The position numbers and the translations under genes are program-made. From NCBI GenBank assembly GCA_017525915.1, contig JAFXSC010000024.1, forward strand, positions 1-64,000: a stretch of DNA of 64,000 nucleotides, read 5' to 3'. This DNA comes from Ruminococcus sp. (GTDB lineage Bacteria; Bacillota; Clostridia; Oscillospirales; Ruminococcaceae). Position 1 is the first letter of the stretch. Each line of letters begins with the position of its first letter. The notes beneath the pieces are model-generated. The model made no database searches. It saw nothing but the letters and a program-made list of their open reading frames with translations, and was not told the DNA's origin. Shown here piece by piece: positions 33,961-42,308 of this stretch.

Positions 33961-34341
33961 ATGAGCACAAATTTAGTTGAAATCTTAAACACAAATACAA
34001 GTGAGAACGACAGCAAGGGCAGAAAGCTGACCGTAAAGGAGTCCACCTTCTGCATTGATGAGGGCTCTTACAAGGGTACGATCACCGATGCTTTCTGGTA
34101 TACGACGGCTGGGGAGAAAAAAAGAGTTATGTTCGTATTCAAGCTGGAGGACGGCACAGAGTTCAAGAACTCCGTGGACGGAGAATGGGTAGAAGACTAC
34201 CCCTTCTCCAAGCTGATCTCACAAGCTAATGTCGAATATGTCAAGGACTTCAAGGGACTCAAGGTCAAGTTCGATATTCGCAACAGCGAGGGCGAGACCA
34301 TGACCTTCTCCAATATCAAGAAGATTTCCCTCGATGAGTAA
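33961..34341 (+). CDS. Hypothetical protein, possible ssDNA-binding type
   Basis: A 126-aa protein with KLTVKESTFCIDEGSYKGTI, FWYTTAGEKKRVMFVFKLED and FKGLKVKFDIRNSEGETMTF. The length and the strand-rich pattern recall small OB-fold proteins of phages, but the sequence was not recognised. GAGGTAA lies upstream. Neighbours (DUF927 ATPase, DNA polymerase) point to DNA handling. Confidence 0.55.
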   Translation: MSTNLVEILNTNTSENDSKGRKLTVKESTFCIDEGSYKGTITDAFWYTTAGEKKRVMFVFKLEDGTEFKNSVDGEWVEDYPFSKLISQANVEYVKDFKGLKVKFDIRNSEGETMTFSNIKKISLDE

Positions 34342-34349
34342 CTGTTATC

Positions 34350-34376
34350 GCCGTAACCCCTCATAGGGGTTACGGC
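34350..34376 (+). terminator. Hairpin before the DUF927 gene
   Basis: An 11-bp perfect stem GCCGTAACCCC (34350-34360) / GGGGTTACGGC (34366-34376) is followed by TTCTTAC. The T-run is weak, so read-through into the ATPase gene is likely. Confidence 0.5.
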
Positions 34377-34401
34377 TTCTTACGAAAGGTGGTTGATGTT
34401 T

Positions 34402-36135
34402 ATGGCTCTCCACAAGCCTACAAATATCCCGAAGCTCACTGACATCACTACCGAGGCTGATGCCTCTCAGGTACTTGACGGAGTCGGTGCATTCGGGAGC
34501 AAAACGGTTAGTAAAAATGATTTACACTACTTCACACAAACCGTCCCGACCTATCCTGTGATCCCGGTTGAGGGAGATTGTATTCTGCTGGCAGTGAACA
34601 ACAAGGGTTTTCAGGGCCTGGTATGGCTCTCCGGCTGGTTTGAGGTCGAATCGGCGTACAGAGACAAGAACAACGTGTACCGCGTCAGGCTCAGAATCAA
34701 CGGTGGAGTCGTCGAGGTCGATTATGATACTCTGTACCCGAAGGACATCACGCAGCTGTCAAAGCACGGGCTGATTATCAACTTCGATTATGCCGATGCC
34801 CTTAGCAAATACATCTTTCGCCAGCTGGCACGCATTGAGGTCAAGGAAAAGTCAAACGGAATGGGGTTCATCATGCAGGACGGCAAGCTGTTATTCAAAG
34901 GATACGACGAGGAGCCTCAGATGCTTGACTATACCAAGGATAGCACACTGACCGAGTACATTGACGCACTTAATGGTCTGCTTACGAATCCAGCTATAAT
35001 GTTCGCTCTGTGCTGCAGCTGTGCTTCACTATTCCTTGCGTTTCTGAGCATGGTCTGCGGTCTGCCGCTCATGTCGTTCATCGTGTCCTTCTACGGAAAG
35101 TCTTCAACAGGTAAGAGTACGGCACAGACCCTGATGGCATCGGTGTACACCGATCCAAAGGATAAGAAGGTCTATATCCCGTTCTTCGGCACTCTCAACG
35201 CAATTATAAAGAATTTCTCTCAGAAATTCGGTGTACCCCAGCTTTTTGATGAAGCAACAGTGGCATCCGGACTGAATATGGAAAGCCTGCTTTATACGAT
35301 CACTCTTGAACAGGACAAGAGCCGCTGCAACAGTAATGCTGACCTGAGAACTCCGGACACCTGGAAACTCATAGCGATCACTTCCTCTGAGAACAGACTT
35401 CTCAGTGACAGACATATGCACAACAGAGGTCTCGATGCCCGTGTTCTCAGCTTCGAGCTTGCGTTTACAGATAACTGTGAGCATAGTGATGACATCCGCG
35501 ACTTCTGTAACAAGAATTACGGTGTGCTGGGCAAAGCCCTTTCAGAACAGCTGCTGAGTGCTGATCGTGATACTATTACACAACAGTACGATGAGTGCAA
35601 AGAGACTATGCGAAACATAATCGACGATGCAGAATCATTTGACCTTGCAGAGAGACTTATCAACGAATATGCCGTTATACTGCTTGCAGTTAAGACACTT
35701 GTTGAACTCGGTGTAAATATAGATATCGACGGCATCACCGCCATCATGGCTGAAAATTGTAATTCTATTCGTGAGGCTACGGATATTGCTGGTAAATACT
35801 ACCATCACCTTGTCAACTATGCGGTACTGCATCCCTATGCCGAGGGCATCAAGAAAGACGAGCAGACTGGTTCCGTCGCATTTATCGACGAATTGTTCCT
35901 GAGGGTACTGAGTGACTACGGCGCATCAAACCCAGATCTTGTAATCAAGGAGCTGGACACTGCCGGGTACCTGTTTAAACGTAAGAGAAACGCAAGAAAG
36001 AACCGTCTGAGGTTCGGCGGAACACTTGTAAACTGCTATGAAATACTACTGCCAGAAGACGATGCAGGATCAGATGATGGCTGTATGACGCTGGAATATA
36101 TACTTACTCACTTTGAGGGGATTGATGAATCATGA
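34402..36135 (+). CDS. DUF927-type P-loop ATPase (replicative helicase-like)
   Basis: A 577-aa protein with the DUF927 core: ADALSKYIFRQLARIE, the Walker A loop FYGKSSTGKSTAQTLM (about residues 230-245), FDEATVASGLNMESLLYTIT (Walker B region), and ENRLLSDRHMHNRGLDARVL with the arginine finger type motif. DUF927 proteins of phages and plasmids are helicase-like ATPases thought to work in replication initiation. AAAGGTGG precedes the chosen ATG (34402; 34396 is also possible). It overlaps the 68-aa ORF and sits upstream of a serine recombinase and a DNA polymerase. Confidence 0.8.
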   Translation: MALHKPTNIPKLTDITTEADASQVLDGVGAFGSKTVSKNDLHYFTQTVPTYPVIPVEGDCILLAVNNKGFQGLVWLSGWFEVESAYRDKNNVYRVRLRINGGVVEVDYDTLYPKDITQLSKHGLIINFDYADALSKYIFRQLARIEVKEKSNGMGFIMQDGKLLFKGYDEEPQMLDYTKDSTLTEYIDALNGLLTNPAIMFALCCSCASLFLAFLSMVCGLPLMSFIVSFYGKSSTGKSTAQTLMASVYTDPKDKKVYIPFFGTLNAIIKNFSQKFGVPQLFDEATVASGLNMESLLYTITLEQDKSRCNSNADLRTPDTWKLIAITSSENRLLSDRHMHNRGLDARVLSFELAFTDNCEHSDDIRDFCNKNYGVLGKALSEQLLSADRDTITQQYDECKETMRNIIDDAESFDLAERLINEYAVILLAVKTLVELGVNIDIDGITAIMAENCNSIREATDIAGKYYHHLVNYAVLHPYAEGIKKDEQTGSVAFIDELFLRVLSDYGASNPDLVIKELDTAGYLFKRKRNARKNRLRFGGTLVNCYEILLPEDDAGSDDGCMTLEYILTHFEGIDES

Positions 36136-36338
36136 CCGTAAAGGATTTTCGCTTCGGGAGAGACTTCCTGAAGCACACCAATTTCAAGAACGGCTACCAT
36201 GTCTACACGGGCATGGATACCGTTACAGATAGATCAGGGAATGAACTTCCCGAAAGTATAATAAAGCTGCTCTATCGTATTTATGCAGAAGCGGCAATAG
36301 CTAATAATGTTTACGAAAACAAGTGTGAGGGTGAGTGA
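36132..36338 (+). CDS. Hypothetical 68-aa protein
   Basis: It starts in the stop of the DUF927 gene (ATGA overlap): MTVKDFRFGRDFLKHTNFKN, then VTDRSGNELPESIIKLLYRI. Acidic C-terminal end. Not recognised; translational coupling suggests it works with the ATPase. Confidence 0.5.
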   Translation: MTVKDFRFGRDFLKHTNFKNGYHVYTGMDTVTDRSGNELPESIIKLLYRIYAEAAIANNVYENKCEGE

Positions 36339-36390
36339 TCGCTCTCACACCTTAAATAAATTAAATAATACTATGAAAGGATCTGATAAC

Positions 36391-37917
36391 ATGAATTATA
36401 GTATCGAGAACGGGTATGAATATAAGCGTATAAGTTTCCCCAACCAGATAGGCAACAACAGCTTCAATGCTCAGGATGATGCTATACAGCAGTACGCCAG
36501 AGAGCATAATATCAAGATCATCGGCAGCTATGAGGATGTCGCCAAGAGCGGCACATCGGTAATACACAGACCAGGTTATCAAAAAATGATGAATGACCTT
36601 GAAAAGCATCCGGAGGTCAAATACATCATCGTCCATAACCTGGATCGACTTCACAGAAATGCCCGTGAGCAGCTCAACATGATATACGAACTCAAAGCCA
36701 AGGGAATCGGCATACTGACCACTTCGGGGCTGAATACACTGGATGAAGATTGTATGTCGGATATTCTGGATGAAGCTGCGGATGCCGAGAAGTACTCACG
36801 TAGGCTAAGCAAAGAGACTATGAAAGGTTTAAAGGTCAACGCTGAAAAGATGCTCCACAACGGCGGCACACCGCCCTACGGCTATGTCGTTGGTCCCGAC
36901 AAGAAGCTTTATATTGATCTGGCAAAAGAACCGGCAGTTAAGGCGATCTTCGAGAAGTATGCAGCCGGTCTGAGCTACGACAAGATCATCGAATGGCTCG
37001 ATGATAACGGCTACAAGACAGCCAAAGGCGAGACATTCGGCAAGACCTCTATCAAGAGTATTCTGGAGAATGAGAAGTACTGCGGCAATTACTTCTGGAA
37101 CAAGCGTTCAGGTAAGGACTTCCGTTGTATGCGCAACAGTCACAAGCTGAAGGACGAGAGCGAACGCTACCATGTGATCGGCGGTGTCCCTGCGATCGTC
37201 AGCGAGGAACTGTTTAACAAGGTGCAAGAGCGTCTGAGCGACAACAAGAGCAAGATCAGAAACCACAACGGTAAGAACTTCTACCCCATGAATGGCAAGA
37301 TCTTTTGCAGCAAGTGCGGAAAGCCTCTCAAGGGCAAGGTGCAGTACAGCAAGACTAACAAGAACGGCGAGCCGGTCAAGCAGTACAAGTTCAGCTGCGA
37401 CTGCTTCACACCCAAGACTGTAAACGAGAAATATCTCGATGATATGATCGCCTACGGACTGAGAGAGTGTATTTTCTCCCCTGTAAACATCGAAGAACTA
37501 CTACAACGTCTTAACGTGTATAGCGAGGCTCAGAATGAGGCAATCGACCTCCAGATCACGCTCCTGAACGCTGAGAAGGCAGATGTAGAGAAAAGACGCA
37601 AGAACCTTATGGATGTTGTTGCCAGAGGCGAGAGTATCCCTTCTATTATTACAGAGATCAGCAGCATGGATGAGCAGATTGAGAAGATCAACCACAGAAT
37701 TGAAGAATACGAAGCCTCCAAGAAGGTCTTTACATCGGATGACCTCTGCTTCATCAAGGGTATGTTCACCGATTATGTGAGAGAAGAATGCAACGAAACA
37801 ACCCTTGCATTTCTCGACGATACCGTTGACAGAGTCGAGATCAGTGATACCGTCGATGTCAAGCTGAAGAAGAACATCAAGGTTGATCGTGACACCAAGA
37901 AGATTTTTACTGAATGA
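36391..37917 (+). CDS. Large serine recombinase
   Basis: A 508-aa recombinase from a different subfamily than 14269 and 29434. EYKRISFPNQIGNNSFNAQD holds the catalytic Ser but lacks the usual VSTxxQ phrase. VHNLDRLHRNAREQL, the recombinase domain (GGTPPYGYVVGPDKKL ... NEKYCGNYFWN), a zinc ribbon (CSKCGKPLKG ... CDCF), and a coiled coil near 400-465 (LQITLLNAEKADVEKRRKNL) follow. The start at 36391 is fixed by GAAAGGA 10 nt upstream. Standing between the DUF927 ATPase and the DNA polymerase, it may integrate or resolve this replicon-like block. Confidence 0.9.
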   Translation: MNYSIENGYEYKRISFPNQIGNNSFNAQDDAIQQYAREHNIKIIGSYEDVAKSGTSVIHRPGYQKMMNDLEKHPEVKYIIVHNLDRLHRNAREQLNMIYELKAKGIGILTTSGLNTLDEDCMSDILDEAADAEKYSRRLSKETMKGLKVNAEKMLHNGGTPPYGYVVGPDKKLYIDLAKEPAVKAIFEKYAAGLSYDKIIEWLDDNGYKTAKGETFGKTSIKSILENEKYCGNYFWNKRSGKDFRCMRNSHKLKDESERYHVIGGVPAIVSEELFNKVQERLSDNKSKIRNHNGKNFYPMNGKIFCSKCGKPLKGKVQYSKTNKNGEPVKQYKFSCDCFTPKTVNEKYLDDMIAYGLRECIFSPVNIEELLQRLNVYSEAQNEAIDLQITLLNAEKADVEKRRKNLMDVVARGESIPSIITEISSMDEQIEKINHRIEEYEASKKVFTSDDLCFIKGMFTDYVREECNETTLAFLDDTVDRVEISDTVDVKLKKNIKVDRDTKKIFTE

Positions 37918-37974
37918 TACCAAAGGGCAGCTGTGCTGCGGCTGCCTTCACAATAACGAAAAGGAGAGCTTATT

Positions 37975-39939
37975 ATGAAAACTATAACAATTGATATTGA
38001 GACCGCTTCTGATGAGAATATCAAGGAGAGCGGCGTTTACAGATACGCAGAGTCAGAGTATTTTGACCTGCTGCTTGTTTCCTATTCTATCGACAACGGT
38101 CCGGTTGCGACCTGTGATATTGCAAACGGCGAGACACTGCCCGAAGAAATGTTAAAGGCTCTGACCAACAAGAGCGTTATCAAGAAGGCGTTCAACGACA
38201 ATTTTGAACGTGTCTGCCTGTCGGTTTATCTTCGCGGAAATCATCCTGACATAGCAGGCTTTGAGGATGCAGTCGGCAACTACATTGATCCTGAGTCATG
38301 GCAGTGTGATATGATCCACAGCAGATACCTCGGCATGATGTCTTCGCTCGATGACATGGGCAGGCTCCTAAGACTAAAGGAAAAGAAAATGTCCGAGGGT
38401 AAAGACCTTATCAAGTTCTTCTGCACGCTCCATGAGGACAAAAACGGCAATCTGTTTTTTTACGATAAGTCCGATGCCCCAACTAAGTGGAAGACGTTTA
38501 AGGAGTATAACAGGCGTGACGTAGAGGTCGAAATGAAAATTCAGCATCTGCTTTCGGAAGTACCTGTCCCTGACTTTATCTGGGAGGAATTCTACATTGA
38601 CCAGCGCATCAACGACCGTGGCATTCTTGTAGATACCGCCTTTGCAGCAAAGGCGGTTGAGCTCGATAACAACGTCAAGAAGGAGCTTTTCCCGAAATTA
38701 CAGGAGCTTACCGGTCTTGACAATCCTACCTCACCGGCGCAGATGAAGGACTGGCTCATGAGCAAAGGAATTGAGACTGATTCTCTCAATAAGAAGGCAC
38801 TTCCTGATATTATGGAAACCGCTGATGATAGCGTTAAAGAGGTTCTGAGGCTGTACCAGCAGCTTTCCAAGTCCTCGGTCAGCAAGTATCACACGATGCT
38901 GAATGCTGCCTGCGAGGACGGCAGAGCAAGAGGTGCATTCAGCTTTTACGGCGCTAACAGAACAGGCAGATTCGCAGGAAGGCTTATCCAGCTGCAAAAT
39001 CTTCCGCAGAATCACCTCGACAATCTCGCTGAGCTGAAAGGACTTATCAAAGCCGGAGATTTCAATGCAGTCAGGGAAAAATATAATGATATCCCAGATG
39101 TACTTTCACAGCTTATTCGTACCGCTTTTATCCCCAAGGAAGGCTGCAAATTCGTTGTTGCCGACTTCTCTGCGATTGAAGCAAGAGTGATCTCATGGCT
39201 TGCAGGTGAGACATGGAGAATGCAGGCTTTCGCCAACGGCGAGGATATTTACTGTGCCTCTGCTTCAAAGATGTTCGGTGTTACTGTTGAGAAGAACGGC
39301 GAAAACGGTCATCTGAGACAGAAGGGCAAGATCGCTGAATTAGCCTGCGGTTATGGCGGCTCGATCGGTGCTATCAAGGCTATGGGCGGCACGGAACTGA
39401 ATCTAACTGATGATGAATTATACTCCCTTGTGGACGATTGGAGAAGGTCTTCTCCCAATATCGTTAAGCTGTGGAGTGATGTTCAAAAGGTTGCTGAGAA
39501 GGCTATCACCGACAAGAACAGCCTGACACTCGGCAGATTAAAATTCTCCTATGAGATCGGTATGCTTTTCATTGAACTGCCGTCCGGACGCAGACTAGCC
39601 TATGTCAGACCGAAGGTTGAAAAGAACAGCGACGGCAAGCGCATTATCACCTATGAGGGCGTGGGCGAAAACAAGAAGTGGCTGAGGCTCGAAACTTACG
39701 GTGCAAAGCTTGTTGAGAACATCACGCAGGGCATCGCAAGAGACCTTCTGCTGCACGCTATTGCGAACCTAAAGGACATGGATATTGTCGCTCATGTCCA
39801 TGATGAGGTGATCGTTGAATGCACGCCCGATACTACTGTGGAGCAGGTATGCAGCTTTATGGAGAAAACTCCTGAATGGGCTGAGGGACTTCTGCTTCGT
39901 GCAGACGGCTACGAGTGCGAGTTTTATATGAAGCAATAA
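37975..39939 (+). CDS. Family-A DNA polymerase (phage type)
   Basis: A 654-aa polymerase. The N-terminal 3'-5' exonuclease-like domain begins TITIDIETASDEN (DxE pair). Polymerase motif A is VADFSAIEARVISWLAGE, motif B lies in RQKGKIAELACGYGGSIGA, and motif C is HVHDEVIVE, all with intact acidic residues. No 5'-3' exonuclease (FEN) domain is present, as in phage PolA proteins and unlike the bacterial housekeeping enzyme. It may copy the element's own DNA, working with the DUF927 ATPase. AAAAGGAG lies upstream. Confidence 0.9.
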   Translation: MKTITIDIETASDENIKESGVYRYAESEYFDLLLVSYSIDNGPVATCDIANGETLPEEMLKALTNKSVIKKAFNDNFERVCLSVYLRGNHPDIAGFEDAVGNYIDPESWQCDMIHSRYLGMMSSLDDMGRLLRLKEKKMSEGKDLIKFFCTLHEDKNGNLFFYDKSDAPTKWKTFKEYNRRDVEVEMKIQHLLSEVPVPDFIWEEFYIDQRINDRGILVDTAFAAKAVELDNNVKKELFPKLQELTGLDNPTSPAQMKDWLMSKGIETDSLNKKALPDIMETADDSVKEVLRLYQQLSKSSVSKYHTMLNAACEDGRARGAFSFYGANRTGRFAGRLIQLQNLPQNHLDNLAELKGLIKAGDFNAVREKYNDIPDVLSQLIRTAFIPKEGCKFVVADFSAIEARVISWLAGETWRMQAFANGEDIYCASASKMFGVTVEKNGENGHLRQKGKIAELACGYGGSIGAIKAMGGTELNLTDDELYSLVDDWRRSSPNIVKLWSDVQKVAEKAITDKNSLTLGRLKFSYEIGMLFIELPSGRRLAYVRPKVEKNSDGKRIITYEGVGENKKWLRLETYGAKLVENITQGIARDLLLHAIANLKDMDIVAHVHDEVIVECTPDTTVEQVCSFMEKTPEWAEGLLLRADGYECEFYMKQ

Positions 39940-39945
39940 AGAAAG

Positions 39946-39979
39946 GTGGAACGGCTGTTACAGTCGTTCCACTTTTTTT
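39946..39979 (+). terminator. Terminator of the DNA polymerase gene
   Basis: GTGGAACG (39946-39953) pairs with CGTTCCAC (39965-39972), followed directly by seven T (39973-39979). It lies 7 nt after the polymerase stop. Confidence 0.85.
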
Positions 39980-40045
39980 GCACCTCGCTCTGTACCTGCG
40001 TATTCTCAGATCACCAGATATTTCAGAAAATCGTGCCTGTCGCAT

Positions 40046-40166
40046 TGTCGCACTGTCTCACGGGGACAGAGGGGGATACAGTATATGTTATGACGTTAAA
40101 AACACCGGAAAGTACCGCAAAGTACCGGAAAACCGGAAAGTCAGGAAACCGTTTCTGTCGCACTGT
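40046..40166. repeat. Iteron-like repeats downstream of the DNA polymerase
   Basis: Four tandem copies of ACCGGAAAGT-like units begin at 40104, 40114 (one change), 40124 and 40132. They are flanked on both sides by an identical 11-mer TGTCGCACTGT (40046-40056 and 40156-40166). This arrangement resembles iterons of a replication origin, fitting the polymerase/ATPase block just upstream. In the wider 39980-40727 gap I see only these repeats, two terminators and the ssrA-end copies; short ORFs there have no ribosome-binding sites. Confidence 0.5.
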
Positions 40167-40275
40167 TGCACTTTTTTGCGAGTAGATGATTCCAGTTTTC
40201 TGAGACACAAAATGCGTCGGATATCATCAGTTTCTACCCCTCACTGAATAAAAGTGCATATTTCTGAGAAAACAG

Positions 40276-40316
40276 AAAAGCCGTAAATACGCTGTTTAAC
40301 GTATCTACGGCTTTTT
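40276..40316. terminator. Strong terminator beside the second ssrA-end copy
   Basis: AAAAGCCGTAAATACG (40276-40291) pairs with CGTATCTACGGCTTTT (40300-40315) with one mismatch and T/A runs on both sides. It lies 40 bp from the att copy at 40356, much as the ssrA terminator (40664-40699) lies 29 bp from the ssrA end, suggesting the whole 3' flank was duplicated or imported. Confidence 0.75.
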
Positions 40317-40339
40317 TCATGCGATTTTTTTACTTTAAA

Positions 40340-40398
40340 AATACGCATATTCTGATGGTGGAGGCGAACACATTTGAATCCGTGTCAGAAAGTTTATA
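40340..40398 (-). other. Second copy of the ssrA 3' end (attachment site)
   Basis: The 27 bases 40341-40367 match 40713-40739 at 24 positions and include the exact 12-base core TGGTGGAGGCGA. On the minus strand the next part reads ACACGGATTCAAATGTGT, a T-arm-like stem and TTCAA loop with different stem bases from the real ssrA (AGGGG/CCCCT), so pairing is kept by compensating changes. It looks like the 3' end of another ssrA allele brought by an element. Confidence 0.65.
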
Positions 40399-40531
40399 AA
40401 AGGCTATATATAGCCATTTGCAGCGCTTTTGAGCTGCCTGATTTTGAGCATCTTTCAGGGCGTAACCATCTGTAAGTGAGTATTTTTATAACTGCGCCAA
40501 AAACTCAATCGATGCAGCTGTGTGGGAAGGC

Positions 40532-40573
40532 ATGGTAGCGGTAGCCTAATTGAACCCCTGTCACCGAAAATTT
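40532..40573 (-). other. Degenerate third copy of the ssrA 3' end
   Basis: ATGGTAGCGGTAGCC is followed by TAATTGAACCCCTGTCACC and GAAAA, resembling ATGGTGGAGGCGAGG, AATTGAACCCCTGTCC, GAAAA of ssrA. The acceptor part has decayed while the T-loop region is kept. It is probably an older attachment-site remnant left between the two better copies. Confidence 0.5.
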
Positions 40574-40663
40574 GGCTATTTTAAGCCGAGAATAAGCATT
40601 TTGAACAGCAGGTAAAACTGCACAAATATTGGGAGGGTACGTCCGCTTTTTGAAAGGTTAAAA

Positions 40664-40699
40664 GGGAGAAAACCGCTTAGCTACGGTTTTCTCCCTTTT
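40664..40699. terminator. ssrA terminator
   Basis: GGGAGAAAACCG (40664-40675) pairs with CGGTTTTCTCCC (40684-40695), with T-runs on both flanks (TTTT on the plus side, TTTTAA on the minus side). It lies 29 bp downstream of the ssrA 3' end on the minus strand. Confidence 0.85.
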
Positions 40700-40727
40700 G
40701 TAACATTTGCATATACGCATTTTAAGA

Positions 40728-41097
40728 TGGTGGAGGCGAGGGGAATTGAACCCCTGTCCGAAAACTCATTCATGAAACTTTCTACGAGCGTATTTTACCT
40801 ATTAAGCTTCCCCTGACTGACCGCCGGTAAACGGGCTGAAAGTCAGAGTAGTCCGTATACAATCAGCGGACACGGACACTTCCGCCGATCGTTCACCACT
40901 CATCAATGCCCAAGCGGAAGCCGTGGTACTCATCCGGTGGACAGTAGCTGACTTAAGCAGCTACCAGTTCGCTATTTCTAGAAACTGTAATGTTATTTCT
41001 TGCGTTTATATTTAAACGTGGCGACGGTTAAGGAGGTCACGCCGTACTCCGCTCGCTTATCGCACTTCAAAGTCCCCGTCGAAACCTTTACGCCCCC
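40728..41097 (-). ncRNA. ssrA: tmRNA (10Sa RNA)
   Basis: Transfer-messenger RNA that rescues stalled ribosomes with SmpB. On the minus strand the 5' end starts GGGGGCGTAAAGGTTTCGAC and the 3' end reads GGGGTTCAATTCCCCTCGCC followed by TCCACCA, the tRNA-Ala-like acceptor and T-arm. The tag frame runs from GCA at 41003 to TAA at 40953 and would encode ARNNITVSRNSELVAA, ending with the usual small hydrophobic AA degron but longer than common tags. The last 12 bases are the attachment core used by elements on the left. It lies next to smpB. Confidence 0.95.
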
Positions 41098-41143
41098 ATT
41101 TCTGAGGGAGAAAGATGGACGCAAGTTTCTTTATCGTATGATT

Positions 41144-41172
41144 ATTATACACCAGTAACGCAGAGTTGTCAA
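41144..41172 (-). promoter_or_regulatory. ssrA promoter
   Basis: Minus strand: consensus TTGACA (41172-41167), 17-bp spacer, TATAAT (41149-41144), giving a start about 40 nt before the mature 5' end of tmRNA. A near-identical sequence occurs at 43218-43246. Confidence 0.85.
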
Positions 41173-41199
41173 GGGGGAAAAAAGAAGAAAAATGTCGGT

Positions 41200-41634
41200 T
41201 CACAGCCATTGTATAAATGCGGTTTTGTCGTTGTGGTTGAAGCCTGCCCTTTCGTAGAAATCGAGCGTAGACTGCTCCTTTGAACCGGTCAGCAGCATGA
41301 TTTTGTAGCAGTCAGCACTGACAGCGATATCTCGTGCAAAGTTCAGACAAGCCGTTGCCAGCCCCTTTTTCCGGAAGTCCGGGTGAGTTACCACGTTTTC
41401 GACGAAGGCGTAGGGACGCTGACCGCGCGTGAGGTTCGGTATGATGACGCAGACGCAGGAAGAAACAATCCTGCCGTCCTCCTCGGCAACGATAATATGA
41501 TGATTTCTGTCACTTACAATGCTTTCCCATATGCCCAGCACACGCTCGTCAAGCTCCGGGAACGGATTGTCGTGTAGGTGCATATACAATTCAAGCAGAC
41601 CATTCAGGTCGCTTCGGACTACTTCTCGTACCAT
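41200..41634 (-). CDS. GNAT family N-acetyltransferase
   Basis: A 144-aa acetyltransferase: IIVAEEDGRIVSSCVCVIIP, FVENVVTHPDFRKKGLATAC (the acetyl-CoA pyrophosphate loop R-K-K-G-L-A), and LDFYERAGFNHNDKTAFIQW. Complete GNAT fold; the substrate is unknown. It starts 1 nt after the smpB stop and is co-transcribed with it, ending 28 nt before the ssrA promoter. Confidence 0.85.
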   Translation of the reverse strand: MVREVVRSDLNGLLELYMHLHDNPFPELDERVLGIWESIVSDRNHHIIVAEEDGRIVSSCVCVIIPNLTRGQRPYAFVENVVTHPDFRKKGLATACLNFARDIAVSADCYKIMLLTGSKEQSTLDFYERAGFNHNDKTAFIQWL

Positions 41635-41635
41635 G

Positions 41636-42100
41636 TCACTGATTCCTTATTTTGAGATTGCGGTCGATCTCGCGCTTGGCGTCGCGTTTTGCGGCATCAT
41701 CACGCTTGTCGTAGAGTTTCTTGCCCTTGCACAGTCCGAGCTGGACCTTGACCTTAGAGTCCTTGAAGTAAAGGCTCAGCGGTATGAGTGAAAGTCCCTC
41801 CTGTTTGAGAGTGCCATAGAGCTTGTTTATCTCGCGCTTGTGCATGAGCAGCTTCCGTATCCGGAGCGGGTCGCGGTTGAAGATATTGCCCTTCTCGTAA
41901 GGGGAGATGTGCATACCTCGGACGAAAAGCTCGCCCTTGTCTATCGAGCACCAGCTGTCCTTCAGGTTGACAGTGCCCTGACGGATGGATTTTACCTCCG
42001 TTCCGACCAGCTCGATGCCGGCTTCATATGTTTCGAGCACGAAATAATCGTGCCGTGCTTTTCTGTTTTCGGCTATGGTCTTAGTACCTTTTGATCTCAT
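41636..42100 (-). CDS. smpB: SsrA-binding protein SmpB
   Basis: A 154-aa protein that binds tmRNA and places it in stalled ribosomes. Typical features: [68 protein letters not shown] and the basic C-terminal tail ([20 protein letters not shown]). Length is normal. It lies just upstream of ssrA on the same strand, a common arrangement in Firmicutes. Confidence 0.97.
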   Translation of the reverse strand: MRSKGTKTIAENRKARHDYFVLETYEAGIELVGTEVKSIRQGTVNLKDSWCSIDKGELFVRGMHISPYEKGNIFNRDPLRIRKLLMHKREINKLYGTLKQEGLSLIPLSLYFKDSKVKVQLGLCKGKKLYDKRDDAAKRDAKREIDRNLKIRNQ

Positions 42101-42127
42101 ATTAAGACTCCTTTCGGGAAGGATTTA

Positions 42128-42263
42128 ACGATAAACGATAAAAAATTATCGTGTAAACTGTATAAATGAGCACCGGTAAATAATACCGGTTATTGTATAT
42201 CATTACAAATTTATCGTAAAACGATAAATAATCGTTGACAAACGCTAATTTGTGTGGTAAGAT
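42128..42263 (+). promoter_or_regulatory. Promoter with repeated ACGATAA/TTATCGT operators
   Basis: TTGACA (42235-42240), 17-bp spacer, TAAGAT (42258-42263) drives the DUF2975-like/HTH pair. Palindrome TTATCGT-AAA-ACGATAA spans 42211-42227 just upstream of the -35. A second inverted pair, ACGATAA (42135-42141) / TTATCGT (42146-42152), preceded by one more ACGATAA (42128), lies near smpB. They are likely binding sites, perhaps for the HTH protein at 42990, and could also affect smpB. Confidence 0.65.
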
Positions 42264-42308
42264 ATAGTCATCAAAGGGAAGCACGAAGCTTCCGGATGGA
42301 GGTTTATT

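Noticed and set aside
39915..40247. Plus-strand ORFs after the DNA polymerase
   Set aside because: They run through the terminator and the iteron-like repeats and have no ribosome-binding site.
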